A stretch of DNA of 64,000 nt from JANNPJ01 sp965200525 (GCA_965200525.1 OZ241368.1:1240001-1304000), one strand, 5' to 3'; shown: positions 16,965 through 25,933, counted from the stretch's first letter. A program made the numbers and translations. Notes: a model not told the origin generated them from the letters alone.

Positions 16965-18308
16965 ATGTCCAGTCGCCGTGTGATCCACGCCCTCGCGGTG
17001 CTGGGGACGATCGCCGGGCTGGGGCTGACCGGGGCGACCGGCGCCTCGGCCCTGGTCACCGTTCGCGAGAGCGTTGTCCCGCGGGCGGTCTCGCCCACCC
17101 CGACGCCGAAACCGGAGCCGCTGCCGGCGGCCCGGTCCTGGGTCGGAGGCAAGAACCTGATCGAGAACAAGGTGCAGCTCGCGGTGCCGGCCGGAGTGCC
17201 CGCCCCACCGGCCCCGCCGGCGGCCTCCTGGCTGATCGCCGATCTCGACACCCGGCAGATCCTGGCCGCGCACCGGGCCCACGTGCCGCTGGCCCCGGCG
17301 TCCACCCTGAAGATCTTCACCGGGCTGGCCCTGGCTCACCGGCTCGACCCGGCCAAGGTCTACACCGGCCGGGACGACGACGCCGCGGTCGACGGCACCC
17401 GGGCCGGGATCGTGCCCGGATCGACCTACACCGTGGACGACCTGCTCCACGGCATGCTGATGAGCAGCGGCAACGACTGCGCCAACGCCCTCGGCAACCT
17501 GGTCGGCGGCCGGAAGACGGCGGTCGGGCTGATCCAGGACGAGGCCCGGCAACTGGGCGCCTTCGACACCGTCGCCCGCACCACCAACGGCCTCGACGCG
17601 AAGGGCCAGGTGAGCAGCGCCTACGACCTGGCCCTGGCCGGTTCGGCGGCGCTGGCCGATCCTCAGCTCAGCCAGGTCATGACGACGACCATGTACCGCT
17701 TCCCCGGGGTCGGCAAGTCACTGGGCAAGAAGCGGGCCCGGTTCCAGATTCAGAACCACAACCGGATGCTGCGCAACTACGACGGCGCGACCGGGGTCAA
17801 GAACGGCTACACGGTCGCCGCCCACGGGTCGTTCGTCGGCAGTGCCACCCGCAAGGGGCACAGCTACATCGCCGTCGTGATGCGCGCCGACGGCAGCACC
17901 TGGCACGAGACGACCGCCCTGCTGGACTGGGCCTTCGCCCACGGCGGTCAGGCTCAGCCGGTGGGCGAGCTGGTCCGGCCGGGCGAGCTGCCGTCGATGA
18001 CCGGGCCGGGGCTGAACGACGGCACGATCAGCGCCGGCCGGACTCCGGCCCCGGCCCCGGCCGGGGCCGGGGCCGGGGCCGATCTGCGCGGGGCCCTGCC
18101 GGCGACCTCGACCAGCCTCAGCGCGCCGGCGGCGGCCGGGCGCAACGGCCGGATCCTGCTCGTCGGCGCGGCCATCGCCCTGGTGCTGATCGCCTTCGTG
18201 GTCGGACGGCGTCCCCGCTTCGGGTTCGCCGGCTCCGGGCGCGGCCGGTCCCGAACTCGGCCGGGTGGTCGAAGCCGGATCGCCGGCAACGGCAAGCACC
18301 GCGGCTGA
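16965..18308 (+). CDS. dacA: D-alanyl-D-alanine carboxypeptidase (peptidase S11, PBP5-like)
   Basis: The 447-residue exported enzyme trims the terminal D-Ala from peptidoglycan stem peptides. A signal sequence covers residues 1-29, followed by a Pro-rich linker. The active-site motifs are Ser113-x-x-Lys116 (PASTLK), Ser168-Gly-Asn170 and Lys279-Asn-Gly (KNG where many family members have KTG; Asn is seen in some actinobacteria). A Pro-Ala/Gly-Ala linker precedes a C-terminal transmembrane helix (about residues 393-410) and a basic cytoplasmic tail, so it is membrane anchored. Promoter evidence (TACCCT, 8 nt upstream) fixes the ATG at 16965. It lies between the mannosyltransferase and a GT-C-like protein, in an envelope-biogenesis neighbourhood. 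Confidence 0.92.
   Translation: MSSRRVIHALAVLGTIAGLGLTGATGASALVTVRESVVPRAVSPTPTPKPEPLPAARSWVGGKNLIENKVQLAVPAGVPAPPAPPAASWLIADLDTRQILAAHRAHVPLAPASTLKIFTGLALAHRLDPAKVYTGRDDDAAVDGTRAGIVPGSTYTVDDLLHGMLMSSGNDCANALGNLVGGRKTAVGLIQDEARQLGAFDTVARTTNGLDAKGQVSSAYDLALAGSAALADPQLSQVMTTTMYRFPGVGKSLGKKRARFQIQNHNRMLRNYDGATGVKNGYTVAAHGSFVGSATRKGHSYIAVVMRADGSTWHETTALLDWAFAHGGQAQPVGELVRPGELPSMTGPGLNDGTISAGRTPAPAPAGAGAGADLRGALPATSTSLSAPAAAGRNGRILLVGAAIALVLIAFVVGRRPRFGFAGSGRGRSRTRPGGRSRIAGNGKHRG
18045..18076. repeat. Perfect 32-bp GC palindrome inside dacA
   Basis: The region encoding the Pro-Ala-Pro-Ala/Gly-Ala-Gly-Ala linker reads CCGGCCCCGGCCCCGG followed directly by its reverse complement. It arises from simple tandem CCGGCC-type repeats and is in frame. 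Confidence 0.8.
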
Positions 18309-18449
18309 TCCGCTGAACCCGGCCGAACACCGCGGGCCGGAAACCTCCGATCGCGGACATTCCGGAAGCACACTGTCGGTGCAGCGTGATAGACCTCTGG
18401 CCCTACGGATCGGTGACGCCGGTCGTAGCGGTGACGACAGGGAGCCCGG

Positions 18450-20369
18450 GTGAGCGAGACCACGGCGGCGCGGCCGGGCCCGGAGGCGGGCGACGAGCTC
18501 GACCTCCGGTTGGTGCGGGGCCGGCGCGGTCACGGTGGCCTGGTGCTCCGGGTCCGGGTGCTGCCGGCGGCGGCCCTGCTCGGCGCCGTCCAGGTGCTGC
18601 TCACCGGCACCCGGCTGGCCCGGTCCTGGTTCTGGCAGGACGACCTCAACCTGCTGGCCACCACCGCCCACCGATCGCTCAGCCCGAGCCTGCTGCTCTC
18701 CGACTACAACGGTCACCTGGTGCCGGGCAGCTGGGCCCTGGCCTGGCTGCTCGATCGGGTGGCGCCGCTGCAGTGGTGGCCGGCCGCGCTGCTCACCCTG
18801 GCCGTGGTCGCGGCCACCAGCGCGATGATGCTGGCCCTGCTGCGCCGCCTGTTCGGCGACCGGCCGGCGATCCTGCTGCCGTACGCCATGTTCTGCGCCA
18901 CCAGCCTCACCCTGACCGGCACCCTCTGGTGGGCGGCGGCCCTGGAGTGGCTCCCGGTCACGCTGGCCCTGGTCTGCGCGTTCTGGTTCCACGTCGGCCT
19001 GTTGCGAACCGGGCGCCGGGCCGATGCGCTGGGCGCGGCGCTGTCCGTCCTGCTGGGCCTGCTGTTCTTCGAGAAGGCCCTGGTCATCCCGGTGATGCTG
19101 GCCCTGTTCACGGTGCTCTACGCCGTCCCCGGGCCGCTCTGGCGCCGTCCCGGGCGGGCGTTGCGCCGGCTCTGGGGGTACTGGCTGGCCCTGGCCGCCC
19201 TGGGCGGCGGGTTCCTCTGGCTCTACCTGTCGCGGGTGACGATCGAGACCGGAGCGCCGTCGTCCGGCAACGACGTCCTCGAGCTGACCCGGCTGATGAT
19301 CCTCGAGACCCTGCTGCCCAGCCTGGTCGGCGGCCCGCTGCACTGGATCACCACGCCGGCCACCACGATCAGCGCCTGGCCCGATCCCTGGACCGCTTTG
19401 GCCGGGCTGGCGCTGGCCCTGGCTCTGGGGGCGGTGCTGGGTTCGCTGGTGCTGATCCGCGGAGCCTGGCGGGCCTGGCTCCTGGTGCTGGTCTTCGTCG
19501 GGGTCTCGGTGGCCCTGGTGGCCCGGGCCCGGCTCGGGTTCATCGGCCCGTTCGTCGGCCGCGACCACCGCTACCTCACCGACGCCGCCGTGATGGTGCC
19601 GCTCGGGCTGGCCCTGGCCTGGCTCCCGCTGCGCGACGGCCTCGACGCGGCCGTGCCCCCGGCCCCGCCGACCGGCCGGCGAGGCCGGCTCCGGGCCGGT
19701 TTCGACGCCCAGACGGCTCGACGGCGCGCGGTGATCACCGCGCTCGGCCCGCTCGCCGTCCTGACCCTCACCGTCGGCGGGGCCGTCTCGGGTGAGCAGT
19801 TCATGCACTCCTGGAGCCGTAACCCGACCGAGAGCTACATCCAGAACCTGTCCGCCGGTCTGGCCGCTCACGCCGGGCCGGTCTACCTGTTCGGCGACGA
19901 GGTGACGCCCGACCAGGTGATGATCCCGACCTTCCTGGCCGATCGGCAGTTGCGCCGGATCACCCGGCCGATGCCGGTCCGGCCGGTGGTCCGGGCCGCG
20001 GTGCCGTACTTCAGCGTGGTCGACGACGCCGGCCGACTGCACGACGGCATGGTCCAGGGGGTGGCCGTGACGCTCCGGCCGAACACCTGCGCCCGCACCG
20101 ACCACCCGATCGTGGTCAGGCTGCCGCTCACCCCCGAACCGGGCCTGTGGAAGCTCCGGATCGGTTACCTGGCCAACCGGCAGACCACGGCCCGGATCTC
20201 GATCGGCGCCCAGCCGGCCGTACCGATGCGGCTGGAGCACGGGCTGCACGAGGTCTACGTCAGCCTGCCGGCCGGCGGTTCCGATCAGCTGACCCTGACC
20301 GGCCTCGACCAGGACGCCTCGGTCTGCCTCGGCGGCGCCACGCTCGGCTTCCCGGTCGCCAAGCCCTGA
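18450..20369 (+). CDS. Polytopic membrane protein, GT-C glycosyltransferase-like
   Basis: The 639-residue protein has a charged N-terminus (about 30 residues), roughly ten transmembrane segments up to about residue 450, and a C-terminal extracytoplasmic beta-rich domain of about 170 residues. The first long external loop contains SWFWQDDLNLLA, resembling the acidic Asp-Asp/Asp-Glu catalytic loop of GT-C enzymes such as PMT/ArnT/EmbC-type transferases, which use polyprenyl-phosphate sugars on the outer membrane face. No specific family is assigned. The GTG start has CAGGGAG about 7 nt upstream. It follows dacA with a 141-bp gap and could act in cell-wall polysaccharide or glycoprotein assembly; this is inference from topology and context. 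Confidence 0.75.
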   Translation: MSETTAARPGPEAGDELDLRLVRGRRGHGGLVLRVRVLPAAALLGAVQVLLTGTRLARSWFWQDDLNLLATTAHRSLSPSLLLSDYNGHLVPGSWALAWLLDRVAPLQWWPAALLTLAVVAATSAMMLALLRRLFGDRPAILLPYAMFCATSLTLTGTLWWAAALEWLPVTLALVCAFWFHVGLLRTGRRADALGAALSVLLGLLFFEKALVIPVMLALFTVLYAVPGPLWRRPGRALRRLWGYWLALAALGGGFLWLYLSRVTIETGAPSSGNDVLELTRLMILETLLPSLVGGPLHWITTPATTISAWPDPWTALAGLALALALGAVLGSLVLIRGAWRAWLLVLVFVGVSVALVARARLGFIGPFVGRDHRYLTDAAVMVPLGLALAWLPLRDGLDAAVPPAPPTGRRGRLRAGFDAQTARRRAVITALGPLAVLTLTVGGAVSGEQFMHSWSRNPTESYIQNLSAGLAAHAGPVYLFGDEVTPDQVMIPTFLADRQLRRITRPMPVRPVVRAAVPYFSVVDDAGRLHDGMVQGVAVTLRPNTCARTDHPIVVRLPLTPEPGLWKLRIGYLANRQTTARISIGAQPAVPMRLEHGLHEVYVSLPAGGSDQLTLTGLDQDASVCLGGATLGFPVAKP

Positions 20370-20395
20370 CCGATGTCCGCGTCGGTGTACGAAAA

Positions 20396-20413
20396 CGGGG
20401 GTGATCACCCCCG
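20396..20413. repeat. Perfect 18-bp palindrome, copy 1
   Basis: CGGGGGTGATCACCCCCG occurs 27 bp after the GT-C-like gene stop. The same 18-mer recurs at 62210-62227, and both are followed within about 35 bp by ACATGGATCA. Terminator or protein-binding site. Confidence 0.7.
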
Positions 20414-20482
20414 CTCGGGCACATTCACGCAGACATGGATCACAACGAGCCGGCCCACGGAGGCGATCTCGATCACCGCACC

Positions 20483-20590
20483 CGGTTCCGCGAAACCGCG
20501 GCGATCACCACCGCCCACCCACAAACGGTTCCGCGGAACCGCGGCGATCACCACCGGCCCACAGCACACGGTTCCGCCGAACCGGGGTGA
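20483..20590. repeat. Three tandem copies of a palindromic 30-nt repeat
   Basis: Two near-identical 30-nt units (20483-20512 and 20526-20555) start with CGGTTCCGCGGAACCG or a one-base variant and end with GCGATCACCACC. A third, shorter and diverged unit lies at 20570-20590. The units are separated by 13-14 nt. They occupy the gap between convergent genes. Related palindromes occur at 41854, 43546 and 43580. Confidence 0.75.
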
Positions 20591-20597
20591 TCGGGGG

Positions 20598-21872
20598 TCA
20601 GTCGGAGCGGCGGGCCGAGTCGATCACCGAGCGAGCGGCCCCGACCGCCGTCCGCACGGCGTAGACCCCGGCCGCACCGAGGACGGCTCCGGCCGCGACC
20701 GAGATCCGGTCGGCGCCCCGGGGGCTGACCACCGGGGTGAACGGGACGGCGGGCGCCGGACCGCCGGGGTGAACGGGACGGTCGGCGAGGCGGGCCGCAG
20801 CGGGAACGGCAGCCCGACCGCGCGCGTCGTCGGCGGCTCCAGCCGCTGAGGCCTGGGCGGGGACGGACGGGGCCGGCGCTCGGCCGGGCCGGGCCCGGCC
20901 GGAGGGCTCACTCCCGCGGTCGGAGTAGACCGGCGGCATCGGCCGGTGAGCGGCCTCGGGCAGGCCGCTGTCGTCCAGCACCAGGTGCCCTCGGTCGATC
21001 GCCACGGTCGCCCCCCAGGCCGCGGCGACCAGGGTCAGCCGGGAGACCAGGTTGAGCCAGACCAGCAGGGCCAGGAAGACCCCGGCCGTGGCCAGGAACT
21101 TGTTGTTGTGCGCGCTCTTCAGCAGCACGCTGCTGAGCAGCTTGAGGATGCCGAGCCCGACCCCGCCGAACAGCGCGGCGTCCCAGAGGTCGTTGTTGCT
21201 GACCGGGACGCCGGAGAGCAGCCGGAACAGCACGAGGAAGACCAGGATGTCGACGCCCAGCAGCAGCAACGTGCTCACCCCGCCGACCACCAGGTTGCCG
21301 ACCAGAGAACCGCTCAGCCCGACCTGATCGAGCAGCCAGCCGGTGGACGCGTTGACCACGATCCCGGCGATCGCGCTGGCCAGCAGCACCACGCCGATGC
21401 TGGCCAGGACGAGCAGGTCGCGGGCCTTGGTCTTGACCACGTTGCCCTCAAGAGTGGGCTGGCCGAACATCGCCCGGATGCCTTCGCGCAGGGCGTCGAG
21501 CCAGCCCAGGCCGGTCAGCAGGAAGCCGATCAGGCCGATGATCCCGATCCAGGTGAGCTGCGAGGAACCGGTCAGGGTGTCGATGCTGACGATCCCGCCC
21601 GACCCGCCGGTCGGCGTGATGATCGTCGTCCCGACGGCGTCGTTGACCGACTTGATCACCTTGTCCTGGAGGTCGGGGCGATTGCCGACCACGAGCCCGA
21701 ACACGGTGAACCCGAGCGCCAGCGCCGGCAGCAGCGAGAAGAAGGCCACGTAGGCCATGCCGCCGGCCAGCACCCCGCCCCGGGCCTGGCCGTAACGCTT
21801 CCAGGCGCGGGCCGGAAGGGACGCCTGAACCGCCTGGATGCGGCGCTTCAGACCACTCGGGATAAGAGGCAT
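20598..21872 (-). CDS. YihY/virulence factor BrkB family membrane protein
   Basis: The 424-residue protein has the YihY/BrkB pattern: an amphipathic N-terminus, RGGVLAGGMAYVAFFSLLPALAL with the first transmembrane helix near residue 40, a following extracytoplasmic loop, and five further helices ending near residue 290. The last ~130 residues are Pro/Ala/Gly/Arg-rich and cytoplasmic, ending with one more weakly hydrophobic stretch (about 385-405). The molecular role of this family is not established despite the old names (RNase BN was a misannotation). It lies 3 bp after the RNA-ligase-like gene in a trpS-ligT-yihY operon. Convergent with the GT-C-like gene. Confidence 0.88.
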   Translation of the reverse strand: MPLIPSGLKRRIQAVQASLPARAWKRYGQARGGVLAGGMAYVAFFSLLPALALGFTVFGLVVGNRPDLQDKVIKSVNDAVGTTIITPTGGSGGIVSIDTLTGSSQLTWIGIIGLIGFLLTGLGWLDALREGIRAMFGQPTLEGNVVKTKARDLLVLASIGVVLLASAIAGIVVNASTGWLLDQVGLSGSLVGNLVVGGVSTLLLLGVDILVFLVLFRLLSGVPVSNNDLWDAALFGGVGLGILKLLSSVLLKSAHNNKFLATAGVFLALLVWLNLVSRLTLVAAAWGATVAIDRGHLVLDDSGLPEAAHRPMPPVYSDRGSEPSGRARPGRAPAPSVPAQASAAGAADDARGRAAVPAAARLADRPVHPGGPAPAVPFTPVVSPRGADRISVAAGAVLGAAGVYAVRTAVGAARSVIDSARRSD

Positions 21873-21875
21873 CCT

Positions 21876-22526
21876 TCAGTTTCCACCGAAAGTGAACCTA
21901 CGGCGAAGTCGCCACACCCCGTCGCGGCCGTGCTCGTACAGGCCGAGGCCGGCCACGGTGAACTCGGCCCGGTAGTCGGCCAGGTGCTGCTGGGCGTGAT
22001 CGAGGGCCTCGTCGTCCAGGTGATGGGCGACGGTCACGTGCGGGTGGTACGGAAACTGCAGTTGCCGGATGAGGGGCCCGGTCCGGACCAGGCGCTGCAG
22101 GTCGTCGCAGCTCTCGCTGCCGGATTCGAGCCGGACGTAGACCACCGGCGAGGTCGGCCGGAACGAGTCCGTGCCGTGCAGCCTGATCGTGAACGGCTCG
22201 GTGACCGCGGCGACGGCGGCCAGGTGGTCGCTGATCGCCCGGTCGGTGCTGGGCGCCACGTCGGTCGGCGGCAGCAGCGTGACGTGCGGCGGGATGGCGG
22301 TGGCCAGTGGGTCGCCGAACTCGGCCCGGGAGTTGCGCAGGAACTTGCCCACCGGATCGGGGATGTCGACGACGACGCCGATGGTGACGATGTCGTCGTC
22401 GATCGCCGGCCGGCGCACGGACATGCTCATCGTGGGCAGGTCGGCCGCGCGGGGCAGGTCGGCCGAGCCCGGGTCCGGGCCCGGCTCAGCCGTCGAGAGC
22501 GCCCCTTCGGGACGCGACTCGGCCAC
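21876..22526 (-). CDS. 2'-5' RNA ligase/2H phosphoesterase family protein
   Basis: The 216-residue protein has the two HxT motifs of the 2H phosphoesterase superfamily: PPHVTLLPP near residue 80 and HPHVTVAHHL near residue 160. Members hydrolyse cyclic phosphodiesters or ligate 2'-5' RNA ends; the physiological substrate in bacteria is generally unknown. The first ~40 residues are low-complexity. Translation from the GTG at 22526 begins 3 bp after the trpS stop; an ATG further in (near residue 33) would give a more typical length, so the exact start is open. The tight spacing indicates co-transcription with trpS and yihY. Confidence 0.85.
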   Translation of the reverse strand: MAESRPEGALSTAEPGPDPGSADLPRAADLPTMSMSVRRPAIDDDIVTIGVVVDIPDPVGKFLRNSRAEFGDPLATAIPPHVTLLPPTDVAPSTDRAISDHLAAVAAVTEPFTIRLHGTDSFRPTSPVVYVRLESGSESCDDLQRLVRTGPLIRQLQFPYHPHVTVAHHLDDEALDHAQQHLADYRAEFTVAGLGLYEHGRDGVWRLRRRFTFGGN

Positions 22527-22529
22527 GGT

Positions 22530-23561
22530 TCACCGCCGCCCGGGCAGGAAGCCGACCCGGTCGTAGACCAGCTCGAGCACCGGGGCCGCCTCGGCCCGGG
22601 CCTGACGGCTGCCCTCGAACAGGATGTCGTCGAGCGAGTCCGGGTCGGCCAGCAACGCGTTCACCCGCTCGCTGAACGGCTCGGCGAAGCCCAGGTAGGC
22701 CTCGGCGACCTCCTTCTTCAGGTCGCCGTAGCCGGCCCCGACGAACCGCTCCTGAAGCACCGGGATCTCGGTGTCGGTCAGCGCCGACAGGATGGTCAGC
22801 AGGTTGGAGACGCCGGGCTTGTTCTCGGCGTCGAAGGTGATCTCGCGGCCGGTGTCGGTGACCGCCGAGCGCAGCTTCTTGGCCGAGACCTTCGGGTCGT
22901 CGACCAGCCACAGGACGCCGGCCCCGCCCACGCTGCTGCTCATCTTGTTGGTCGGGTGCTGCAGGTCGACGATCTTGGCCGTGGCCTTGATGATGTGCGG
23001 CTCGGGGACGACGAAGGTCTCGCCGTAGCGGGAGTTGAACCGCTGGGCCAGGTCGCGGGTGAGCTCCAGGTGCTGGCGCTGGTCCTCGCCCACCGGTACC
23101 CGGGCCGCCTGGTACAGCAGGATGTCGGCGGCCTGCAGGATCGGGTACGTGTAGAGCCCGACACTGGCCCGGTCGCTGCCCTCACGGGTGGACTTGTCCT
23201 TGAACTGGGTCATCCGGCCGGCCTCGCCGAACCCGGTCAGGCACTGCAGCACCCACGACAGCTGGGCGTGCTCGGGCACCTGGCTCTGCACGAACAACAC
23301 GGACCGGGCCGGGTCGACGCCGCCGGCCAGGAACTGGGCCGCGGTCACCCGGGTGCGCCGGCGCAACGTGGCCGGGTCCTGCTCGACCGTGATCGCGTGC
23401 AGGTCGGCCACGAAGTAGTGCGCCTGGTAGTCGTCCTGCAACTTCACCCATTGGGCGAGCGCGCCGAGGTAGTTCCCCAGGTGCAGGGAATCCGACGTCG
23501 GTTGCATACCGGACAGCAGGCGAGGCCGGTCCGACGAACCCGTAGAAGGCATGGCTGTCAT
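22530..23561 (-). CDS. trpS: Tryptophanyl-tRNA synthetase
   Basis: The 343-residue class I synthetase charges tRNA-Trp. HLGNYLGALAQW near residue 27 is the HIGH-equivalent motif and NKMSSSVGGAG near residue 205 the KMSKS-equivalent. MTQFKDKSTR and YPILQAADILLY are conserved tryptophan-site segments. Length is normal (330-345). A second in-frame ATG lies 9 bp downstream of the chosen one. The gene heads a compact operon with a 2H phosphoesterase and a YihY protein. Confidence 0.96.
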   Translation of the reverse strand: MTAMPSTGSSDRPRLLSGMQPTSDSLHLGNYLGALAQWVKLQDDYQAHYFVADLHAITVEQDPATLRRRTRVTAAQFLAGGVDPARSVLFVQSQVPEHAQLSWVLQCLTGFGEAGRMTQFKDKSTREGSDRASVGLYTYPILQAADILLYQAARVPVGEDQRQHLELTRDLAQRFNSRYGETFVVPEPHIIKATAKIVDLQHPTNKMSSSVGGAGVLWLVDDPKVSAKKLRSAVTDTGREITFDAENKPGVSNLLTILSALTDTEIPVLQERFVGAGYGDLKKEVAEAYLGFAEPFSERVNALLADPDSLDDILFEGSRQARAEAAPVLELVYDRVGFLPGRR

Positions 23562-23654
23562 TCTGGCAGGTTCTCAGAGCGGTACAACCAGCGAACTGCG
23601 GCCCCTTCCGGAGTGGCGCCACCGACCCGGAGCGCGCCCGACCGGATCATGACC

Positions 23655-23660
23655 TACGGT
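23655..23660 (+). promoter_or_regulatory. -10 box of the alpha/beta hydrolase gene
   Basis: TACGGT fits TANNNT and lies 6 nt before the GTG at 23667, which supports that start for a leaderless message. Confidence 0.4.
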
Positions 23661-23666
23661 CGGGGA

Positions 23667-24473
23667 GTGGCCAGTGATACACACATGGAAGTCATCGAGC
23701 TGACCGGCGGTCCGGGGCTGGCCGTGCACACCACGGACGGGCCGCTGCGCCCGATCCTCCTGGTCCATGACGTCGGTGCGGACGCCGGCAGCTGGACCGC
23801 GGTGGCCGACCGGCTGGCCGAGGCCGGGCACGCGGTGGCCGCCGTCGACCTGCGCGGCCACGGCGGCTCCGAGCGCCCCGAGACCGGGTACGACACCGAC
23901 ACCTGCGCCGACGACCTGTCCACCCTGCTCGACGGGCTCGGGTTCACCGGTAGCCGGTCGCCGATCGTGGCCGGTCACGGCTGGGGCGGCAACGTCGTCC
24001 TCTCGCTGGCGGCCCGGCGGGACGGCGTGGCCGGGGTCTGCTGCGTGGCCGGTGGCTGGATCCGGCCGGCCTGGCGGTACTCCAGTTTCGAGCAGTGCTG
24101 GGCCGCCTTCGGTGACGAACTGCTTCCGGACGGCGCGATCCACGACAGCCTCGAGGACGGCGCGGTCGAGCCCGACCTCGAGGTGCGCCGCTCGATCGTC
24201 CGCTCGCTCTGGTTCGGTGAACCGCGGGCCTGGTACCCGCTGGTGAAGGTGCCGGTCGTGCTCTGCCCGGTGGTGCCGCCGGACGGCCGGCCCGACCCGT
24301 CCGGCGACGGCGCGGCCACCCGGACCGGCGTCGCCGAGGCCTCCGCGCGGCTGCCCACGTCTCGGGTGAGCTGGTACTACGGCGGCCCGGACGTCCTGAC
24401 CGGCGACCCGTCCGGTCTGGCCGACGACCTGCTGGCCCTGGCCGCGGCGGCGGAACCACAGATCGACCAGTAG
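23667..24473 (+). CDS. Alpha/beta-hydrolase fold protein lacking the nucleophilic serine
   Basis: The 268-residue cytoplasmic protein has an alpha/beta-hydrolase core: strand and oxyanion loop ILLVHDVGADAGSW near residue 35, VDLRGHGGSERP near residue 60, and the nucleophile elbow VAGHGWGGNVV near residue 103. In active family members the elbow reads GHSxGG; here the middle residue (105) is Gly (codon GGC), so the catalytic Ser is missing. The cap region is short. The protein may be a pseudoenzyme or use another chemistry. The start is uncertain: GTG 23667 has a TANNNT box 6 nt upstream, while ATG 23649 and ATG 23685 are in frame. Divergent from trpS. Confidence 0.8.
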   Translation: MASDTHMEVIELTGGPGLAVHTTDGPLRPILLVHDVGADAGSWTAVADRLAEAGHAVAAVDLRGHGGSERPETGYDTDTCADDLSTLLDGLGFTGSRSPIVAGHGWGGNVVLSLAARRDGVAGVCCVAGGWIRPAWRYSSFEQCWAAFGDELLPDGAIHDSLEDGAVEPDLEVRRSIVRSLWFGEPRAWYPLVKVPVVLCPVVPPDGRPDPSGDGAATRTGVAEASARLPTSRVSWYYGGPDVLTGDPSGLADDLLALAAAAEPQIDQ

Positions 24474-24527
24474 GTGAACGGCAGCCCCAGGTTTTCCGGT
24501 CCCTCCAGATCGGGGGGAGCACCCCGG

Positions 24528-24533
24528 TACTGT
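24528..24533 (+). promoter_or_regulatory. -10 box of manA (leaderless type)
   Basis: TACTGT fits TANNNT and lies 8 nt before the GTG at 24542. Confidence 0.5.
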
Positions 24534-24541
24534 GGTCGACC

Positions 24542-25897
24542 GTGACGGCTTCCTCCCTTGACGAAACGGCTACCGCTCCCGCCGTCCCCACGCTCACGGC
24601 GATGCGTAATCCGGTTCGGGATTACGACTGGGGATCGTTGTCCGCCCTCGCCGCGCTGCAGAACCGGCCGCCCAGTGGGGCACCCGAGGCCGAGCTCTGG
24701 ATGGGCGCCCACCCGGGTTCGCCGTCCGATCTGCTGCTCGAGGGCGGTCGCGTGCTGCCGCTGCCGGAGGCGGTGACCAGCTCGCCCAAGGCTCTGCTGG
24801 GCGCGGCCGCCGCGGCCCGGTTCGGCGGCCGGCTGCCGTTCATGCTCAAGGTCCTGGCCATCACCCGGCCGCTGTCCCTGCAGGTCCACCCCGACTCGGC
24901 CCGGGCCCGGGAGATCTACCGGCCGGACGGCACGTCGCCCTACGTCGACCCGTTCCACAAGCCTGAGATGCTCTACGCCCTGGAGCCGATCGAGGCCCTC
25001 TTCGGGTTCCGCACCCCCGCCCAGGCGGCGATGCTGATCCGCCGGCTGGACTGCGAGCGGCTGACCGGCCTGGTCGAGCTGCTGGCGGGCGAGGCCCCGG
25101 AACCGACCTCGGACCAGGACGACGCCGTCGGGCCGGCCGACCCGGAGCCGGGCGTCCCCTCCAGCGAGCGCACCGCCGATGCCGAGCGGCTGCACGCCGC
25201 GCTCGAGGTGCTGCTGCGCTGGCCGCTGGCCGACCGGGCCGGCCTGATCGCCGAGATCACCGCCGCCTCGATGCGGTTGCAGGCGGCCGGCAACCTGGAC
25301 TACCCGGAAGCCTTCGGCTGGCTCGACCGGCTGGTCGGCCTGCACCCGGCCGATCCGATGGCGCTGGCCCCGCTGCTGTTCGACCTGGTCCGGCTCTCGC
25401 CCGGGCAGACCCTGTTCGTACCGGCAGGCGTGCCGCACTGCTACCTCAGCGGGCTCGGCGTGGAGATCCTGGCGGCGTCCGACAACGTGCTGCGCTGCGG
25501 GCTGACCAGCAAGGCGGTCGACGTCGACGAGCTGCTCCAGGTGATCGACTGCCACCCGCTGGCTTCGTCCGGCATCCCGGTGATCACGCTGGGCGAGCAC
25601 GAGATCGCCTGGCGGCCCGAGGTCGACGACTTTCAGCTCAGCCGGATCGTGGTCGACGGCTCGCCGGTGGTCGCCGACGTCTCGATCGACGGGGCCCAGA
25701 TCCTGCTCTGCACCCGGGGCAAGATCCAGGTCCAGGCCGGGGCCCGCACGGTCCAGCTCACCGGCGGCTACTCGGCCTTCGTCCGGGCCGGCGCCGGGTC
25801 GCTGACCCTGAGCGGCGGCGGTGAGATCTTCCGGGCCGCGACCGGCCTGGTCACCGACGCCCCGGAGCAGCGCGAGCCGGCCGCCGACGGAGCCTGA
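24542..25897 (+). CDS. manA: Mannose-6-phosphate isomerase, class I
   Basis: The 451-residue zinc enzyme interconverts fructose-6-phosphate and mannose-6-phosphate. The N-terminal cupin has NPVRDYDWGS, AELWMGAHPGSPS, and LSLQVHPDSARAREIY (metal-binding His) followed by YVDPFHKPEMLYAL. GQTLFVPAGVPHCYLSGLGVEILAASDN is the second conserved block near residue 285. A charged low-complexity insertion lies near residues 185-210. Length is above the 390-410 average because of this insertion. With manC and the MgtA-like enzyme in the same window it supplies the mannose branch leading to GDP-mannose. The GTG start is backed by TACTGT 8 nt upstream. Confidence 0.94.
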   Translation: MTASSLDETATAPAVPTLTAMRNPVRDYDWGSLSALAALQNRPPSGAPEAELWMGAHPGSPSDLLLEGGRVLPLPEAVTSSPKALLGAAAAARFGGRLPFMLKVLAITRPLSLQVHPDSARAREIYRPDGTSPYVDPFHKPEMLYALEPIEALFGFRTPAQAAMLIRRLDCERLTGLVELLAGEAPEPTSDQDDAVGPADPEPGVPSSERTADAERLHAALEVLLRWPLADRAGLIAEITAASMRLQAAGNLDYPEAFGWLDRLVGLHPADPMALAPLLFDLVRLSPGQTLFVPAGVPHCYLSGLGVEILAASDNVLRCGLTSKAVDVDELLQVIDCHPLASSGIPVITLGEHEIAWRPEVDDFQLSRIVVDGSPVVADVSIDGAQILLCTRGKIQVQAGARTVQLTGGYSAFVRAGAGSLTLSGGGEIFRAATGLVTDAPEQREPAADGA

Positions 25898-25911
25898 GTC
25901 CGGGCCTCGCA

Positions 25912-25933
25912 CCGGTCAGCCCGAACTGACCGG
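25912..25933. terminator. Hairpin between convergent manA and xthA
   Basis: CCGGTCAG and CTGACCGG (8 bp, perfect) enclose a 6-nt loop, 14 bp after the manA stop and 23 bp from the xthA stop. Confidence 0.65.

Noticed and set aside
20483..20590. CRISPR-like array
   Set aside because: Only three units, spacers of 13-14 nt that resemble each other, palindromic repeats, and no cas genes nearby.
20946..24473. A 1175-codon open frame covering yihY, ligT and trpS on the opposite strand
   Set aside because: It is Asp/Gln/Val/Gly-rich shadow sequence of three clear genes; only its last 269 codons are a real gene.
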